This document shows, piece by piece, positions 45,767 through 54,774 of a DNA stretch of 64,000 bases (position 1 is the first letter of the stretch; each line of letters begins with the position of its first letter). The translations under genes were made by a program, and so were the position numbers. The notes below the pieces were generated by a model. It did no database searches and was not told the origin of the DNA. It worked only from the letters and a program-made list of their open reading frames with translations. The stretch covers positions 3,581,001 to 3,645,000 of the forward strand of contig NZ_CP113524.1 of NCBI RefSeq assembly GCF_026723765.1. Direction: 5' to 3'. The DNA comes from Lacrimispora xylanolytica. Its GTDB lineage: Bacteria; Bacillota; Clostridia; Lachnospirales; Lachnospiraceae.

Positions 45767-46699
45767 TTATATCACGTAATCCGCCTCTTCACCATCAAGG
45801 TCAAACGGTGTTACCTGATATACATAATAATTCAACCAATTGGCATACAACGTATTTGCCGCATTCCTCCAATTAAGCATCGGAACCGTACTAGGATCAT
45901 CATTTTCATAATAATTACATGGAATCTCCGGGTTCAGTCCTTTATCCAAATCCCGATGATACTCCCCATCTAACGTCATCCTGTCATACTCCGGATGCCC
46001 CTGGACAAAGATCTGTCTTCCATCCTCGCTCATGACCAGAAACAGTCCTGCTTCCTTAGACTCCACAAGTACCTTAAGCCCAGGAACTTTATCAATATCT
46101 TCTCTTCTCACCTCAGTATACCTGGAATGGGGAGCCATGATAAAATCATCCATACTCCGAACCAATGGCACCTTCCGATCCAGAACCTTGTGACTGTAGA
46201 TACCAGATAATTTACTGTCTCTCTTAAACTTATGAATTCCATAATGATAATAAAGTCCGGCCTGGGCGCCCCAGCAGATATGGAGCGTACTTGTTACATG
46301 AGTCTTACTCCATTCCATGATGCGTTCCAGCTCTTCCCAGTAATTCACCTCTTCAAATTCCATATGCTCCACAGGAGCGCCGGTGATAATCATTCCATCG
46401 AACTTTTTATTCTTTACTTCATCAAAATAGTTATAAAATTTATTCAAATGGCTTGCAGAGGTGTTCTTTGAAGTATGGCTCTCCAGCATGAGAAAGGAGC
46501 AATCCACCTGGAGGGGTGTATTAGAAAGGGCGCGAAGAAGCTGAGTTTCTGTATCTTCCTTGATTGGCATCAGGTTCACGATCAGAATCTCAAGAGGACG
46601 TATGTCCTGGGTTGAGGCACGGTCCTCGTCCATGGTAAATATGTTCTCTTTTTCCAATACGGCTTTGGCTGGCAGATCCTTTTGTACTTTAATCGGCAT
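45767..46699 (-). CDS. metAA: Homoserine O-acetyltransferase (MetA family)
   Basis: A 310-residue MetA-family enzyme that acylates homoserine in methionine synthesis. The nucleophile is Cys142 in HICWGAQAG and the catalytic His/Glu are in QGHPEYD. Residue 111 is Glu (GAPVEHMEF) where succinyl-CoA-using E. coli MetA has Gly. In Bacillus cereus that Glu is linked to acetyl-CoA use, so this is probably an acetyltransferase. It starts 3 nt after the ligA stop, in an operon with ligA and rluF, an unexpected partnership. No T-box or S-box leader is visible directly upstream. Confidence 0.93.
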   Translation of the reverse strand: MPIKVQKDLPAKAVLEKENIFTMDEDRASTQDIRPLEILIVNLMPIKEDTETQLLRALSNTPLQVDCSFLMLESHTSKNTSASHLNKFYNYFDEVKNKKFDGMIITGAPVEHMEFEEVNYWEELERIMEWSKTHVTSTLHICWGAQAGLYYHYGIHKFKRDSKLSGIYSHKVLDRKVPLVRSMDDFIMAPHSRYTEVRREDIDKVPGLKVLVESKEAGLFLVMSEDGRQIFVQGHPEYDRMTLDGEYHRDLDKGLNPEIPCNYYENDDPSTVPMLNWRNAANTLYANWLNYYVYQVTPFDLDGEEADYVI

Positions 46700-46702
46700 A
46701 TT

Positions 46703-48661
46703 TTATTCCTCCAGTAATTTTATGAATTCTTCCTCCGAAATAATGGGCACTCCCAGTTCCTTTGCCTTCTTATTCTTAGAGGAATTGGACGTAGTATCAT
46801 TGTTAATCAAATATGTGGTTTTTGAAGTGACGGAGCCAGTGGCTTTGCCGCCCTGAGCCTCTATGGCCTCCTGGAGTGCCTTTCTGTTTTCAAAATGCTC
46901 AACAGAGCCAGTAATGACAAATACCATGCCCTCCAGCTTTCTGCTGCCTTCCGCCTCTGCTTCCTGCTTAATATTGACCTCCATAAGCAGGCGGTCCACC
47001 ATCTCGTTATTCTTTTCCTGACTGAAATAATAAATCCAGGCATCTGCCAGTACTTTTCCGATACCAGATACGGAAGTAAGCTCCTCTTCTTCTGCATGAC
47101 GCATTTTATTAAAGTCAAACCGGAATTCTCGACAGAGCATTTTTGCATTGGATAATCCGATTCCAGCGATTCCCAGACCATAAATCAGCCTTGGCAGAGT
47201 AGTATTGGAAGCGGTCTTGATTGCCTGAATCAAATTGTCGTAGGATTTTCTTCCGAATCCTTCCATCTGAGTGATGGTTTCCTCATACTGCTCCAAATGG
47301 AAGATATCAGCAAATTCTTTGATAAATCCGGCTCCAATGAATTTTTCCAGGGTGGCTTCCGATAATCCGTCTATATTCAAGGCATCTCTGCTGACAAACA
47401 GGGAAAAGCTCTTAATCCTCTTGGCCTGGCAGTCTGGATTTACGCAGTATAGGCTTTTTACATCGTTGACCTGTCGTATTTCGGTCTGACCATTGCACAC
47501 CGGACATTCCTTCGGGATCACGATATCATTGCTTCTTGTTAAATTGTCTGCGATCTGAGGGATAATCATATTTGCCTTATATACAGTGATTAAATCCCCT
47601 TCTCCTAATTCCAGAGCTTCCATAATGCTTAGATTATGAACACTGGCACGGCTTACGGTGGTTCCCTCTAATTCCACTGGTTCAAAGATGGCAACCGGAT
47701 TAATAAGACCGGTTCTTGACGGGCTCCATAAAATCCTGGTCAGCTTTGTTTCCCGAATCTCATCGGCCCATTTAAAGGCAATGGCATTGCGGGGGAACTT
47801 GGCGGTACGACCTAAGGACTCACCGTAGGAAATGTCATCATAGATGAGCACCAGACCGTCAGAAGGTATGTCATAGCCGGATACTTCCGCGGCAAACTCT
47901 TCTACTAATGCAGGAAGGGACTCCTTTGTTACCATTTTATAATCTACCACATCAAAGCCCTGGGCCTTTAACCATTCAAACTGGACCCGTCTGGAGTTTT
48001 GAAAATCGACGCCTGTAGCAGATACCAGTGAAAACGCCTTAAAGTTTACATTTCTCCTGGCTGTGATCTGATTGTTCAACTGTCTGACTGAACCACTGCA
48101 TAAGTTTCTGGGGTTTTTGTACTTGGCAGCTACATCTTCGATTTCCTCGTTTATCCGGTTAAAATCCGAATACTTGATGATTGCCTCTCCTCTTAGGACA
48201 AGCTCTCCCTTGTGGGATATATTTAAGGGGATATTGGAGAAGACCCTGGCGTTATTGGTGATGACCTCTCCGATTTCTCCGTTTCCTCTTGTGACTGCTT
48301 TTTGAAGGGTTCCGTTATTATAGTTTAAAACCACAGTCAATCCGTCCAGCTTCCAGGAGAGGATTCCTTCCTGACTGCCTAACCAATCGGCCAGTGATTC
48401 CACACTTTTTGTCTTATCAAGGGAAAGCATGGGGCTGTCATGGGCTTCTTTTGGAAGCTCACTTAGCACCTGGTAGCCTACGTTTTGGGTAGGACTTTTA
48501 GACAGAACCACTCCTGTCTCCTGTTCAAGGTCCAAAAGCTCATCGTAAAGCCGGTCATATTCATAATTGCTCATGATTTCCCGGCTTTCCTGATAATAGG
48601 CTTTTCCCGCCTCGTTTAAGATGGGGATCAGCTCTTTCATTCTGCTTATTTTAGCGTCCAT
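46703..48661 (-). CDS. ligA: NAD-dependent DNA ligase
   Basis: A 652-residue NAD+-dependent ligase that seals nicks. Domain order: Ia (YDRLYDEL), adenylation domain with Lys104 in SWKLDGLTV, OB fold, Cys4 zinc finger (CPVCNG and YCVNPDCQAK), helix-hairpin-helix repeats (GIGLSNAKML, SGIGKVLADAW) and a C-terminal BRCT domain (GMVFVITGSVEHF). Length is normal for the shorter clostridial LigA type. It overlaps rluF by 11 nt and is followed by metA after 3 nt. Another ligA elsewhere in the genome is possible. Confidence 0.95.
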   Translation of the reverse strand: MDAKISRMKELIPILNEAGKAYYQESREIMSNYEYDRLYDELLDLEQETGVVLSKSPTQNVGYQVLSELPKEAHDSPMLSLDKTKSVESLADWLGSQEGILSWKLDGLTVVLNYNNGTLQKAVTRGNGEIGEVITNNARVFSNIPLNISHKGELVLRGEAIIKYSDFNRINEEIEDVAAKYKNPRNLCSGSVRQLNNQITARRNVNFKAFSLVSATGVDFQNSRRVQFEWLKAQGFDVVDYKMVTKESLPALVEEFAAEVSGYDIPSDGLVLIYDDISYGESLGRTAKFPRNAIAFKWADEIRETKLTRILWSPSRTGLINPVAIFEPVELEGTTVSRASVHNLSIMEALELGEGDLITVYKANMIIPQIADNLTRSNDIVIPKECPVCNGQTEIRQVNDVKSLYCVNPDCQAKRIKSFSLFVSRDALNIDGLSEATLEKFIGAGFIKEFADIFHLEQYEETITQMEGFGRKSYDNLIQAIKTASNTTLPRLIYGLGIAGIGLSNAKMLCREFRFDFNKMRHAEEEELTSVSGIGKVLADAWIYYFSQEKNNEMVDRLLMEVNIKQEAEAEGSRKLEGMVFVITGSVEHFENRKALQEAIEAQGGKATGSVTSKTTYLINNDTTSNSSKNKKAKELGVPIISEEEFIKLLEE

Positions 48662-49439
48662 CAGATAACTCCTTTTTATGTTCTTTATAGGAAAGATTGG
48701 ATGAGCCTTTTATGGCCTCCTTCATCTGGTGGTATTCTTTTTTAGAGAGCTCTCTGTAAGCACCTGGTTTTAAATCTCCCAGCTCAATGTTCATGATTCG
48801 CATTCGCTTTAGAAGCCGTACCTCAAATCCCAGTTCCTTGCACATTCGGCGGATCTGGCGGTTAAGACCTTGAGTCAAGATGATCTTAAATGCTTTTTCT
48901 CCGGTTTTTGCAACAAAACAGGGCTTTGTGGTTACATCTAACTCGGATAAATGAACTCCCTTTTTCATCTTACGGATAAAATCGTCTGTTACGGGACGAT
49001 TTACTTTTACAAGATATTCCTTTTCATGAGCATTTCCGCTGCGCATCATTTTATTCACCAGGTCTCCCTGGTTTGTCATGAGGATTAAGCCTTCGGATTC
49101 CTTGTCCAGACGTCCGATGGGGTAAATACGGACCGGATAGTCTAACATATCCACTATGTTAGGAGCCCTGTCCTTATCGGAAGTGGTGCATACAATGCCT
49201 TTGGGCTTATGGACGGCTAAGAGAACCTGCTTTTCCTTGTGGCTTTCCTTTCGACCGGATGCGGTTATCACACGGCCTTTCACGGTTACGGACTGGCCGG
49301 GAAGAACCTTTTGACCGGTTGCTGCGGCTTGTCCATTAATCTTCACTTTTCCAGCCTCTATGAGACGGTCCGCCTCCCTACGGGAACAAATCCCTGCTTC
49401 ACTTAAAAATTTATTCAGACGGATTCCATCTGCCTCCAT
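48651..49439 (-). CDS. rluF: 23S rRNA pseudouridine synthase (RluF/RsuA family)
   Basis: About 262 residues. An N-terminal S4 domain (IRLNKFLSEAGICSRREAD) binds RNA; the catalytic Asp is in GRLDKESEGLILMTN; QGLNRQIRRMC is the C-terminal motif. The family converts specific uridines of rRNA to pseudouridine, and RluF modifies 23S rRNA. GGGAG lies 7 nt before the chosen ATG (49439). It is the first gene of the rluF-ligA-metA operon; the exact site modified cannot be read from sequence, so RluB/RluE remain possible. Confidence 0.88.
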   Translation of the reverse strand: MEADGIRLNKFLSEAGICSRREADRLIEAGKVKINGQAAATGQKVLPGQSVTVKGRVITASGRKESHKEKQVLLAVHKPKGIVCTTSDKDRAPNIVDMLDYPVRIYPIGRLDKESEGLILMTNQGDLVNKMMRSGNAHEKEYLVKVNRPVTDDFIRKMKKGVHLSELDVTTKPCFVAKTGEKAFKIILTQGLNRQIRRMCKELGFEVRLLKRMRIMNIELGDLKPGAYRELSKKEYHQMKEAIKGSSNLSYKEHKKELSDGR

Positions 49440-49645
49440 AATCATTCTCCCTTACTGTTTACTAAGTAAAAATTATAGCATTGCTGAGTGGGAACGTCAA
49501 ACTCAAACGCTTCTTTTAGGCTTAGGTTTTACCTATAACAAAAATATGGTAATAGTTACTACTTTCAGTTTTACTCATTGCTTTTTCCAATATATGGGTT
49601 TATAATGTTAATTAAAGTATTAATACTATCAGGAGGAAAAAAGTT

Positions 49646-50041
49646 ATGCCTTGGACACAAAATTTATCCGTTGGGATTTCTATGATCGACGACCAGCACA
49701 AGATGTGGTTTCAGAAAGCGGAAGCTCTCTTTGAAGCTGGAAAGAATAATCGGGCAAAGGAATATGTAGGGGAGCTTCTTGAGTTCCTCGATGATTATAC
49801 CAAAAAGCATTTTGCCGATGAGGAAAAATACATGTTAAGCATTAAGTATCCTGGATATCAGGAACAAAAGGCGGCTCATACAGCCTTTATTACTCAGCTT
49901 AATAAGATTAAGAGTGATTACAATTCTTCCGGTGGAAATTTACTGGTAATCCTTAATGCGAATCAGATGATTCTTGATTGGCTGACCAAACATATCTCCA
50001 ATATGGACAAGCAGATCGGTGAATTTGCAAAAAAAGCATAA
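49646..50041 (+). CDS. Bacteriohemerythrin
   Basis: A 131-residue four-helix oxygen-binding protein. The di-iron ligands are visible in order: His in MIDDQHKMW, His and Glu in KKHFADEEKYM, His in AAHTAFI, and His/Asp in TKHISNMDK. It starts with the family hallmark PWTQNLSVGI. It likely binds O2 for sensing or protection of this anaerobe. The SD AGGAGGAAAAAAG is strong. It is a single gene with a clear terminator. Confidence 0.94.
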   Translation: MPWTQNLSVGISMIDDQHKMWFQKAEALFEAGKNNRAKEYVGELLEFLDDYTKKHFADEEKYMLSIKYPGYQEQKAAHTAFITQLNKIKSDYNSSGGNLLVILNANQMILDWLTKHISNMDKQIGEFAKKA

Positions 50042-50051
50042 TAATACATAG

Positions 50052-50104
50052 AAAAAGAACGGTTCCTTCTTAACTACAATCAGACTGGTACCGTTCTTTT
50101 TTTA
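50052..50104 (+). terminator. Terminator of the bacteriohemerythrin gene
   Basis: AAAGAACGGT (50054-50063) pairs with ACCGTTCTTT (50090-50099), followed by a T run. Confidence 0.85.
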
Positions 50105-50240
50105 CGATAAACATTACTATCCCAAATATCAGTTAATCCATGCAAGAAATCAACTATTTTCATAAGTTTCCTTTTCTGACTGTTCCAACAATGGTATAAT
50201 ACCATCAAGGATCCACATTAAAAACGGGAGGTTCTTCTCT

Positions 50241-51215
50241 ATGATAAGTAAGACGAAAAATTCACAGACAAAAGATACGCTGCACCGTATGGCCGCCAAT
50301 GCATTTCCCCTTGAAACATGTACGGAAATCTTGGAACTGACCGAGGGCTACTTTAATGTTGCTTACAGAATTTCTTTCTCCGGGGGACGCTCCTGTATAC
50401 TCAAGATTGCACCTCCCAAAGAAGTCCGTACCATGTCCTATGAGAAAAATATCATGGCTAGTGAAGTTTACGCCATGAATCTGGTTGCCAGAAAAACATC
50501 TCTTCCCGCTGCAAAGGTTCTATTTTATGATGATAGCTGCTCCTTATGCGGTTCTCCTTATTTCTTTATGGAGGAGCTTAAAGGTGCCAGCTTTTCATCC
50601 CAGCAGGAAAAGCTTTCAGACGAAGTGAAAAAGCAGATCAGAATCCATTCCGGAAGGCTTAACAGAGAGATCAATCAAATAACCGGGGATATCTTTGGAT
50701 ATATGGGAAATGGGGATTTACAGGGCAACAACTGGTTTTTCGTGTTCTCCCAGATCATAGAGTATGCCTTAAAGGACGCAGAATACATGTCAGTGGATTT
50801 GAAAATCCCTTCTCTCCAGCTAAAAGAATGCTTAACCCTTAGTAAACCATTCTTTCAGTCTGTTACCACACCATGCCTGGTTCACTGGGACTTATGGGAT
50901 GGAAACATATTTATAAAGGATAACCAGATCAGCGGATTGATTGACTGGGAACGATGCGTGTGGGGAGATCCTCTCATGGAAGTGGGATTTCGTACTTATG
51001 AGAGTCATGAGGATTTCCGCTTCGGTTATGGAAAAGAAGCCTTTTCTCAGGAAGAATCCATCCGGGCGTTGTGGTATGACATATACACCCTGCTTCTTGT
51101 CGCTCAGGAATGCGATTACAGAATGTATGATACAAGAGATTTTTATGACTGGTCTACGGATCTTTTGATGAAAAAATGGAAAGAATTGCAGCTTGCGGTT
51201 AAGGAAGCTCTGTAA
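50241..51215 (+). CDS. Aminoglycoside phosphotransferase-family kinase
   Basis: A 324-residue APH-fold protein. The ATP lobe has CILKIAPPKE with the Lys, the catalytic loop reads LVHWDLWDGNIF (Asp, Asn) and the metal-binding motif is LIDWERCVWGDP. The family covers antibiotic, choline and sugar kinases; nothing here indicates real resistance. GGGAGG is the SD. It stands alone between the hemerythrin and the toxin-antitoxin locus. The substrate is unknown. Confidence 0.87.
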   Translation: MISKTKNSQTKDTLHRMAANAFPLETCTEILELTEGYFNVAYRISFSGGRSCILKIAPPKEVRTMSYEKNIMASEVYAMNLVARKTSLPAAKVLFYDDSCSLCGSPYFFMEELKGASFSSQQEKLSDEVKKQIRIHSGRLNREINQITGDIFGYMGNGDLQGNNWFFVFSQIIEYALKDAEYMSVDLKIPSLQLKECLTLSKPFFQSVTTPCLVHWDLWDGNIFIKDNQISGLIDWERCVWGDPLMEVGFRTYESHEDFRFGYGKEAFSQEESIRALWYDIYTLLLVAQECDYRMYDTRDFYDWSTDLLMKKWKELQLAVKEAL

Positions 51216-51240
51216 GAAGAGAAAGGTCAGTAGATATATA

Positions 51241-51269
51241 TTGTCAAACAAATCCATATGTGTTATATT
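51241..51269 (+). promoter_or_regulatory. Promoter of the candidate antisense RNA
   Basis: -35 TTGTCA (51241-51246), exactly 17 nt, -10 TATATT (51264-51269). Transcription would start near 51276 and meet the terminator at 51329-51365. It reads against the 3' end of the small toxin transcript. Confidence 0.65.
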
Positions 51270-51275
51270 AGAATT

Positions 51276-51365
51276 ACAAGAGGAACAACCGCCCACAAAG
51301 GGGTTGACCCAAATCAGGATAGAGAAGCCACCCGTACCGGTCAAGTATCAGGGTGGTTTTTCTTA
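51276..51365 (+). ncRNA. Candidate antitoxin RNA of a type I toxin-antitoxin pair
   Basis: About 90 nt, from the promoter above to a hairpin whose arms CCACCC and GGGTGG (within 51330-51358) are followed by TTTTTCTT. No SD-led reading frame of note is visible. Its sequence is complementary to the 3' untranslated part of the toxin mRNA on the other strand. That 3'-overlap is the layout of Bacillus txpA/ratA. Confidence 0.6.
51329..51365 (+). terminator. Terminator of the candidate antisense RNA
   Basis: CCACCC/GGGTGG stem with a 17-nt loop region, followed by TTTTTCTT on the plus strand. The same stem on the minus strand lacks a good T run. Confidence 0.7.
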
Positions 51366-51372
51366 TGTATTG

Positions 51373-51456
51373 TTACTTACTAAACGTAAAAACGAATGTA
51401 AGTAATGCCAGAACGAAAAGACCAAAGGTCATAAGATCTTTAAAGTCATACTTCAT
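51373..51456 (-). CDS. Small hydrophobic holin-like toxin (27 residues)
   Basis: A 27-residue membrane peptide. It opens MKYDFKDLMTFG, continues with a hydrophobic helix (LFVLALLTFVFTF) and ends in SK. This is the pattern of the Firmicute putative holin-like toxins (TxpA/Fst-related). GGGGGTGGTGCTG precedes the ATG at 51454-51456. A convergent small RNA gene begins 90 nt beyond its stop codon and overlaps the 3' region. The peptide would depolarise the membrane if its mRNA were not neutralised. The family match is from memory. Confidence 0.7.
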   Translation of the reverse strand: MKYDFKDLMTFGLFVLALLTFVFTFSK

Positions 51457-51582
51457 CAGCACCACCCCCATTCTATCAAAGAATGAGGCCAACACACCCT
51501 GTAACACGATTGTTCCATACCACCATGGTAACATATCCCAATCCAATGAGCAATTATTTTCCCCACCTTAAATATTAAAAAT

Positions 51583-51630
51583 ATAAAACGCCACGGCCGT
51601 ACTGAGCTTCAGTACCTCGCGACGTTTTAT
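51583..51630. terminator. Bidirectional terminator
   Basis: ATAAAACG (51583-51590) pairs with CGTTTTAT (51623-51630) around an inner perfect stem GTACTGA/TCAGTAC. On the minus strand it follows the small HMA-like gene and is succeeded by TATATTTTT. Confidence 0.8.
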
Positions 51631-51658
51631 AACTTTCATAAATCACCATTAACAACAC

Positions 51659-51886
51659 CTATGTGAATTTATACTTCACTTCACAGCCGTTAGAGATGCG
51701 GTTACAGATGTTCACCACCCGCTCCATGACAGCGGGTGTTTTTTCGTATTCCATTTTGATTTGCATTTCTTTTAAATCTTCTGAAATCCTGATATCCTGC
51801 ACTCCGTCTACCTTTTTAATCTCTTTTTCAATGCTCCTGGCTTTCTTCTGGTCTGACAGGGCGCAAACGTGGTAACTCCGGTTCAC
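51659..51886 (-). CDS. Small HMA-like/ferredoxin-fold protein next to feoB
   Basis: A 75-residue protein with the beta-alpha-beta pattern of a ferredoxin-like fold (EIKKVDGVQDIRISEDLKEM), resembling heavy-metal-associated domains, but the CxxC metal motif is missing. Two Cys (C8, C61) remain. The start is a GTG at 51884-51886 preceded by GGAGGGAG. It lies 65 nt after the feoB remnant and was probably in the feo operon; loss of the upstream part may have left it without its promoter. Confidence 0.72.
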   Translation of the reverse strand: MNRSYHVCALSDQKKARSIEKEIKKVDGVQDIRISEDLKEMQIKMEYEKTPAVMERVVNICNRISNGCEVKYKFT

Positions 51887-51951
51887 GCTTCTCCCTCCTT
51901 TCCGATTGTTGTTCTACTCCAATTGTAGACAAATGGTGGAAGGTTTAAACA

Positions 51952-52702
51952 TTACAGGAAGGCTCTGGCAATGGTTGCAAAGATAAAACAGACTATCACC
52001 CCGGTCACAGTGGGTACCAGCCAGGATATCAGGGTCCATTTCATGCTCTGAGTTTCCTTTCGTATGGTCAGGCAAGTGGTGGAACAGGGCCAGTGCATCA
52101 GGGAAAATAAAAGGGTGCTCACAGCCGTAATCCAGGTCCAGCCATTGGATACCAGAAGGTGTTTTAAAACAGACAGATCGTCGATCTGAAGCAGCTTTCC
52201 TTCTGCCATATAAGCCATAATGATGATGGGCACAACAATTTCATTGGCGGGAAATCCCAGGATAAACGCCAAAAGAATGACTCCGTCAAGCCCGATGGCT
52301 CTTGCAAATGGATCCAAAAATCCGGAACAGAGGGATAACAAGGTGACATCTCCTATTGTCAGATTTGCCATGAGCCAGATGACCATACCTGCCGGGGCTG
52401 CAATCACTACAGCGCGGCCGAGTACAAACAGAGTCCGGTCGAATATGGACCGAACAATGACCTTGCCAATCTGAGGTCTTCTGTAAGGAGGCAGCTCCAG
52501 GGTAAAGGAAGAAGGCACTCCCTTTAAGATGGTAACGGACAAAAGCTTTGAAATCACAAGGGTCATGACGATTCCAAGTACAATGACACCAGAGAGAATG
52601 GCGGCAGACAGCACCGTGGAAGAAAGACCAGTGGCGCCCCCGATAAAAAACATGGTTATAATTGCAATCATGGTTGGGAATGCGCCACCAGTCAAAGGGA
52701 AA
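51952..52702 (-). pseudogene. feoB: FeoB ferrous-iron transporter, C-terminal half only
   Basis: About 247 residues match the C-terminal membrane half of FeoB, the GATE-type domains (GGAFPTMIAIITMFFIG, then VVIAAPAGMVIWLM, FILGFPANEIVVPII and SLMHWPCSTTCLTI). The G-domain and first membrane half are missing. The frame opens only at a TTG with no SD and abuts the stop codon of the recombinase gene within 7 bp. The cut is thus at the recombinase end, in a conserved part of feoB. The 5' half is not in this window. Confidence 0.85.
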
Positions 52703-54340
52703 CTACTGATCTATGTAAACATGCAGCTTTTTACCATCCCAAACAATTTTTTGAACCATTAATTTAATCAAAGTCCGTTTTTCTTCCAAGGTCATAATTC
52801 TATAAATCCTTCTAACACTTATTAAGTCATGAGAAGCCTGGTTGATTTTAAGGGAGCTCTCCTCATAGCTGCCTGCCTTGTTTTTAAGACGGCTCTGTTC
52901 TTCCAATAAAGATGTAATCTCTCCCTCAAGCTCACTTATTTTTTCATTTACCCGGCTTATAAAGGCTTCTCCCAGATTATCATGGGACAGTGTTCTGATT
53001 AGATTATTGATTTCACCAGTGTTTTTTTTGATTTTATCTTCTATCACCTTACAGGGATCTTTCTCTATCTGCTTTTGTATCTCACGTTTCAGTTTATCCA
53101 GCAGTAAAAAGATATTTTTATTCTCATTCATATAGGGAAGCAGGGATTCGAAGACCATGTTATCCGCCTGCCTTCCGTTTAAATTAAAGCAGTTACATAG
53201 ATCTGTACCGGCACGTAGCTTGCTGTTACAGATATAATCATATGATTTCTGACTTCTTTCGTCGCTGATTCTTTCCTTGCTCCTTCTCTGTTTTGCAAAC
53301 ATGCGGCTGTTGCATTGACTGCAATAGATGGTTCCTGATAACAGGGAATAGCTGTTGTGCATGATAGAGGGCTTTTTTCCAGTGGGAATATTACTCTTAA
53401 GTATCTCCTGCACTGTCACCCATTTCTTACCGGATACCACTCCTTTATGCTTTCCCATAGCCACGATCCATTGGTCCATTTCCTGCCTTGGGGCGCTTTT
53501 TTTCCGGTAATCCCGTTTGTTGTAGGATAATAATCCATATCTATTAGAACAATCAGGCCGTTCAAAGCAGATATCTGCATGATGTTTCCTAAAAAAATCC
53601 CAAGCCTCCTCATCGGCAATACAATAAACGGGATTTTGCAGAATCTCTTTGATTCCAGGAAGAGAAAACATGTTTCCATTCCTGGTCCCGATCCCCTCTC
53701 TGATCAGATATTTGCTGACACCGGAAACACTGCAAAGCTCTAAAAATTTCTCATAGATACTGCTTACGATAGAGAGCTCTCCTGGATTTTCCTTTAGTTT
53801 GCAGGCGGTTTTAAGTTTGCCGTCTAAAACAACCTCCTGAAGCTTTTCAGAGGTATAGCCTAATGGGGTAGTGCCTCCCAGCCACCGGCCGGTGCGGGCC
53901 AGTAAAAGCATATTGTCCCGGACACGCTCGGCTATGGTTTCCCGCTCCAGCTGGGCAAAGACAGAGGCTATGTACATCATGGCCTTTCCCATTGGCTTTG
54001 AGGTATCAAACTCTTCCCGGATGCAGATGAAGGATATATTCTGATGATTCAGCTCCTCAATGAGAGAAGAAAAGTCGCTGACATTACGGCTGATACGGTC
54101 CAGACGATAGCAGATGACGTATTGAGGTCTTATACGTTTTAAATCCTTAAGCATCTGCTGAAACTGAGGCCGGTTGGTATTTTTCGCGGAAAATCCTTCG
54201 TCCTCATAAATGCTTATCTCTGCCTGCTTGGCATTTGGCAGTTTATCTGAAATATATTCTTTGCACATCTCCACCTGGTTTTCCACGCTCTCGCCTTTTC
54301 CTGTATAAACAGACTTTCGGCTGTAAATAAAAATATTCAA
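52703..54340 (-). CDS. Large serine recombinase (integrase/excisionase type)
   Basis: A 545-residue serine recombinase. The catalytic Ser7 is in FIYSRKS, and the Arg-rich core is ICYRLDRISRNVSDF and AQLERETIAERVRDN. A recombinase domain (LGGTTPLGYTSEK), a zinc ribbon (YCSQCNSRMF ... YICNSKLRAGTDLCNCF) and a coiled coil (EKISELEGEITSLLEEQSRL) follow. The start is a TTG (54338-54340) after AAAAGGATG. Members integrate or excise elements, including SpoIVCA of the skin element. Its 3' end touches the feoB remnant, so that junction is the likely attachment site. Confidence 0.93.
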   Translation of the reverse strand: MNIFIYSRKSVYTGKGESVENQVEMCKEYISDKLPNAKQAEISIYEDEGFSAKNTNRPQFQQMLKDLKRIRPQYVICYRLDRISRNVSDFSSLIEELNHQNISFICIREEFDTSKPMGKAMMYIASVFAQLERETIAERVRDNMLLLARTGRWLGGTTPLGYTSEKLQEVVLDGKLKTACKLKENPGELSIVSSIYEKFLELCSVSGVSKYLIREGIGTRNGNMFSLPGIKEILQNPVYCIADEEAWDFFRKHHADICFERPDCSNRYGLLSYNKRDYRKKSAPRQEMDQWIVAMGKHKGVVSGKKWVTVQEILKSNIPTGKKPSIMHNSYSLLSGTIYCSQCNSRMFAKQRRSKERISDERSQKSYDYICNSKLRAGTDLCNCFNLNGRQADNMVFESLLPYMNENKNIFLLLDKLKREIQKQIEKDPCKVIEDKIKKNTGEINNLIRTLSHDNLGEAFISRVNEKISELEGEITSLLEEQSRLKNKAGSYEESSLKINQASHDLISVRRIYRIMTLEEKRTLIKLMVQKIVWDGKKLHVYIDQ

Positions 54341-54774
54341 AGCTGCTCACCATCCTTTTCATTACATGTATGCATATGGATCATATTAATGCTTTTATCC
54401 CATAGGAAAAAGGCTTTTATATGGCAAAAAAACGAATGTCTCAAAAAATAAAAAATAGACAAAAAAAAATTATTTTGTTACACAGGCGATACAAACAATT
54501 GGTAACATTAACCAAAAATTATTAATTTTATTACAAACCATTTACAAACATGTCCATGGCTGATAATATGTGCGTAATGGAGATTTTTTATTTTTCTATA
54601 GCCTGAATTCAGACTAATCTTTTAAACTTCTTAGTTTTACCTGACTAATTCTTGGTCAAAGGTACAATCCACAATCATTTTACTAGTTACATCCCGCATG
54701 ATAACCGAATAAAAGGCGGCTTTCCTGTTATTGTTAGAAGAGCTGTCTATATAAGAAAAGGAGGACATTTTTAG
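54341..54774. other. A-rich intergenic region upstream of the xylanase
   Basis: No gene is seen. Poly-A tracts mark the first part. AAGGAGG at 54758-54764 is a strong SD-like site with no frame behind it. I find no clean vegetative promoter; several weak candidates lie at 54650-54755. Confidence 0.4.

Noticed and set aside
50892-51344. 150-codon frame antisense to the APH-like gene end
   Set aside because: It covers the strong APH-like coding region on the opposite strand and has no family-like features.
51952-52695. FeoB C-terminal part as an intact short gene starting at a TTG
   Set aside because: No SD, start within a conserved membrane segment, and abutting another gene; a truncated feoB is simpler.
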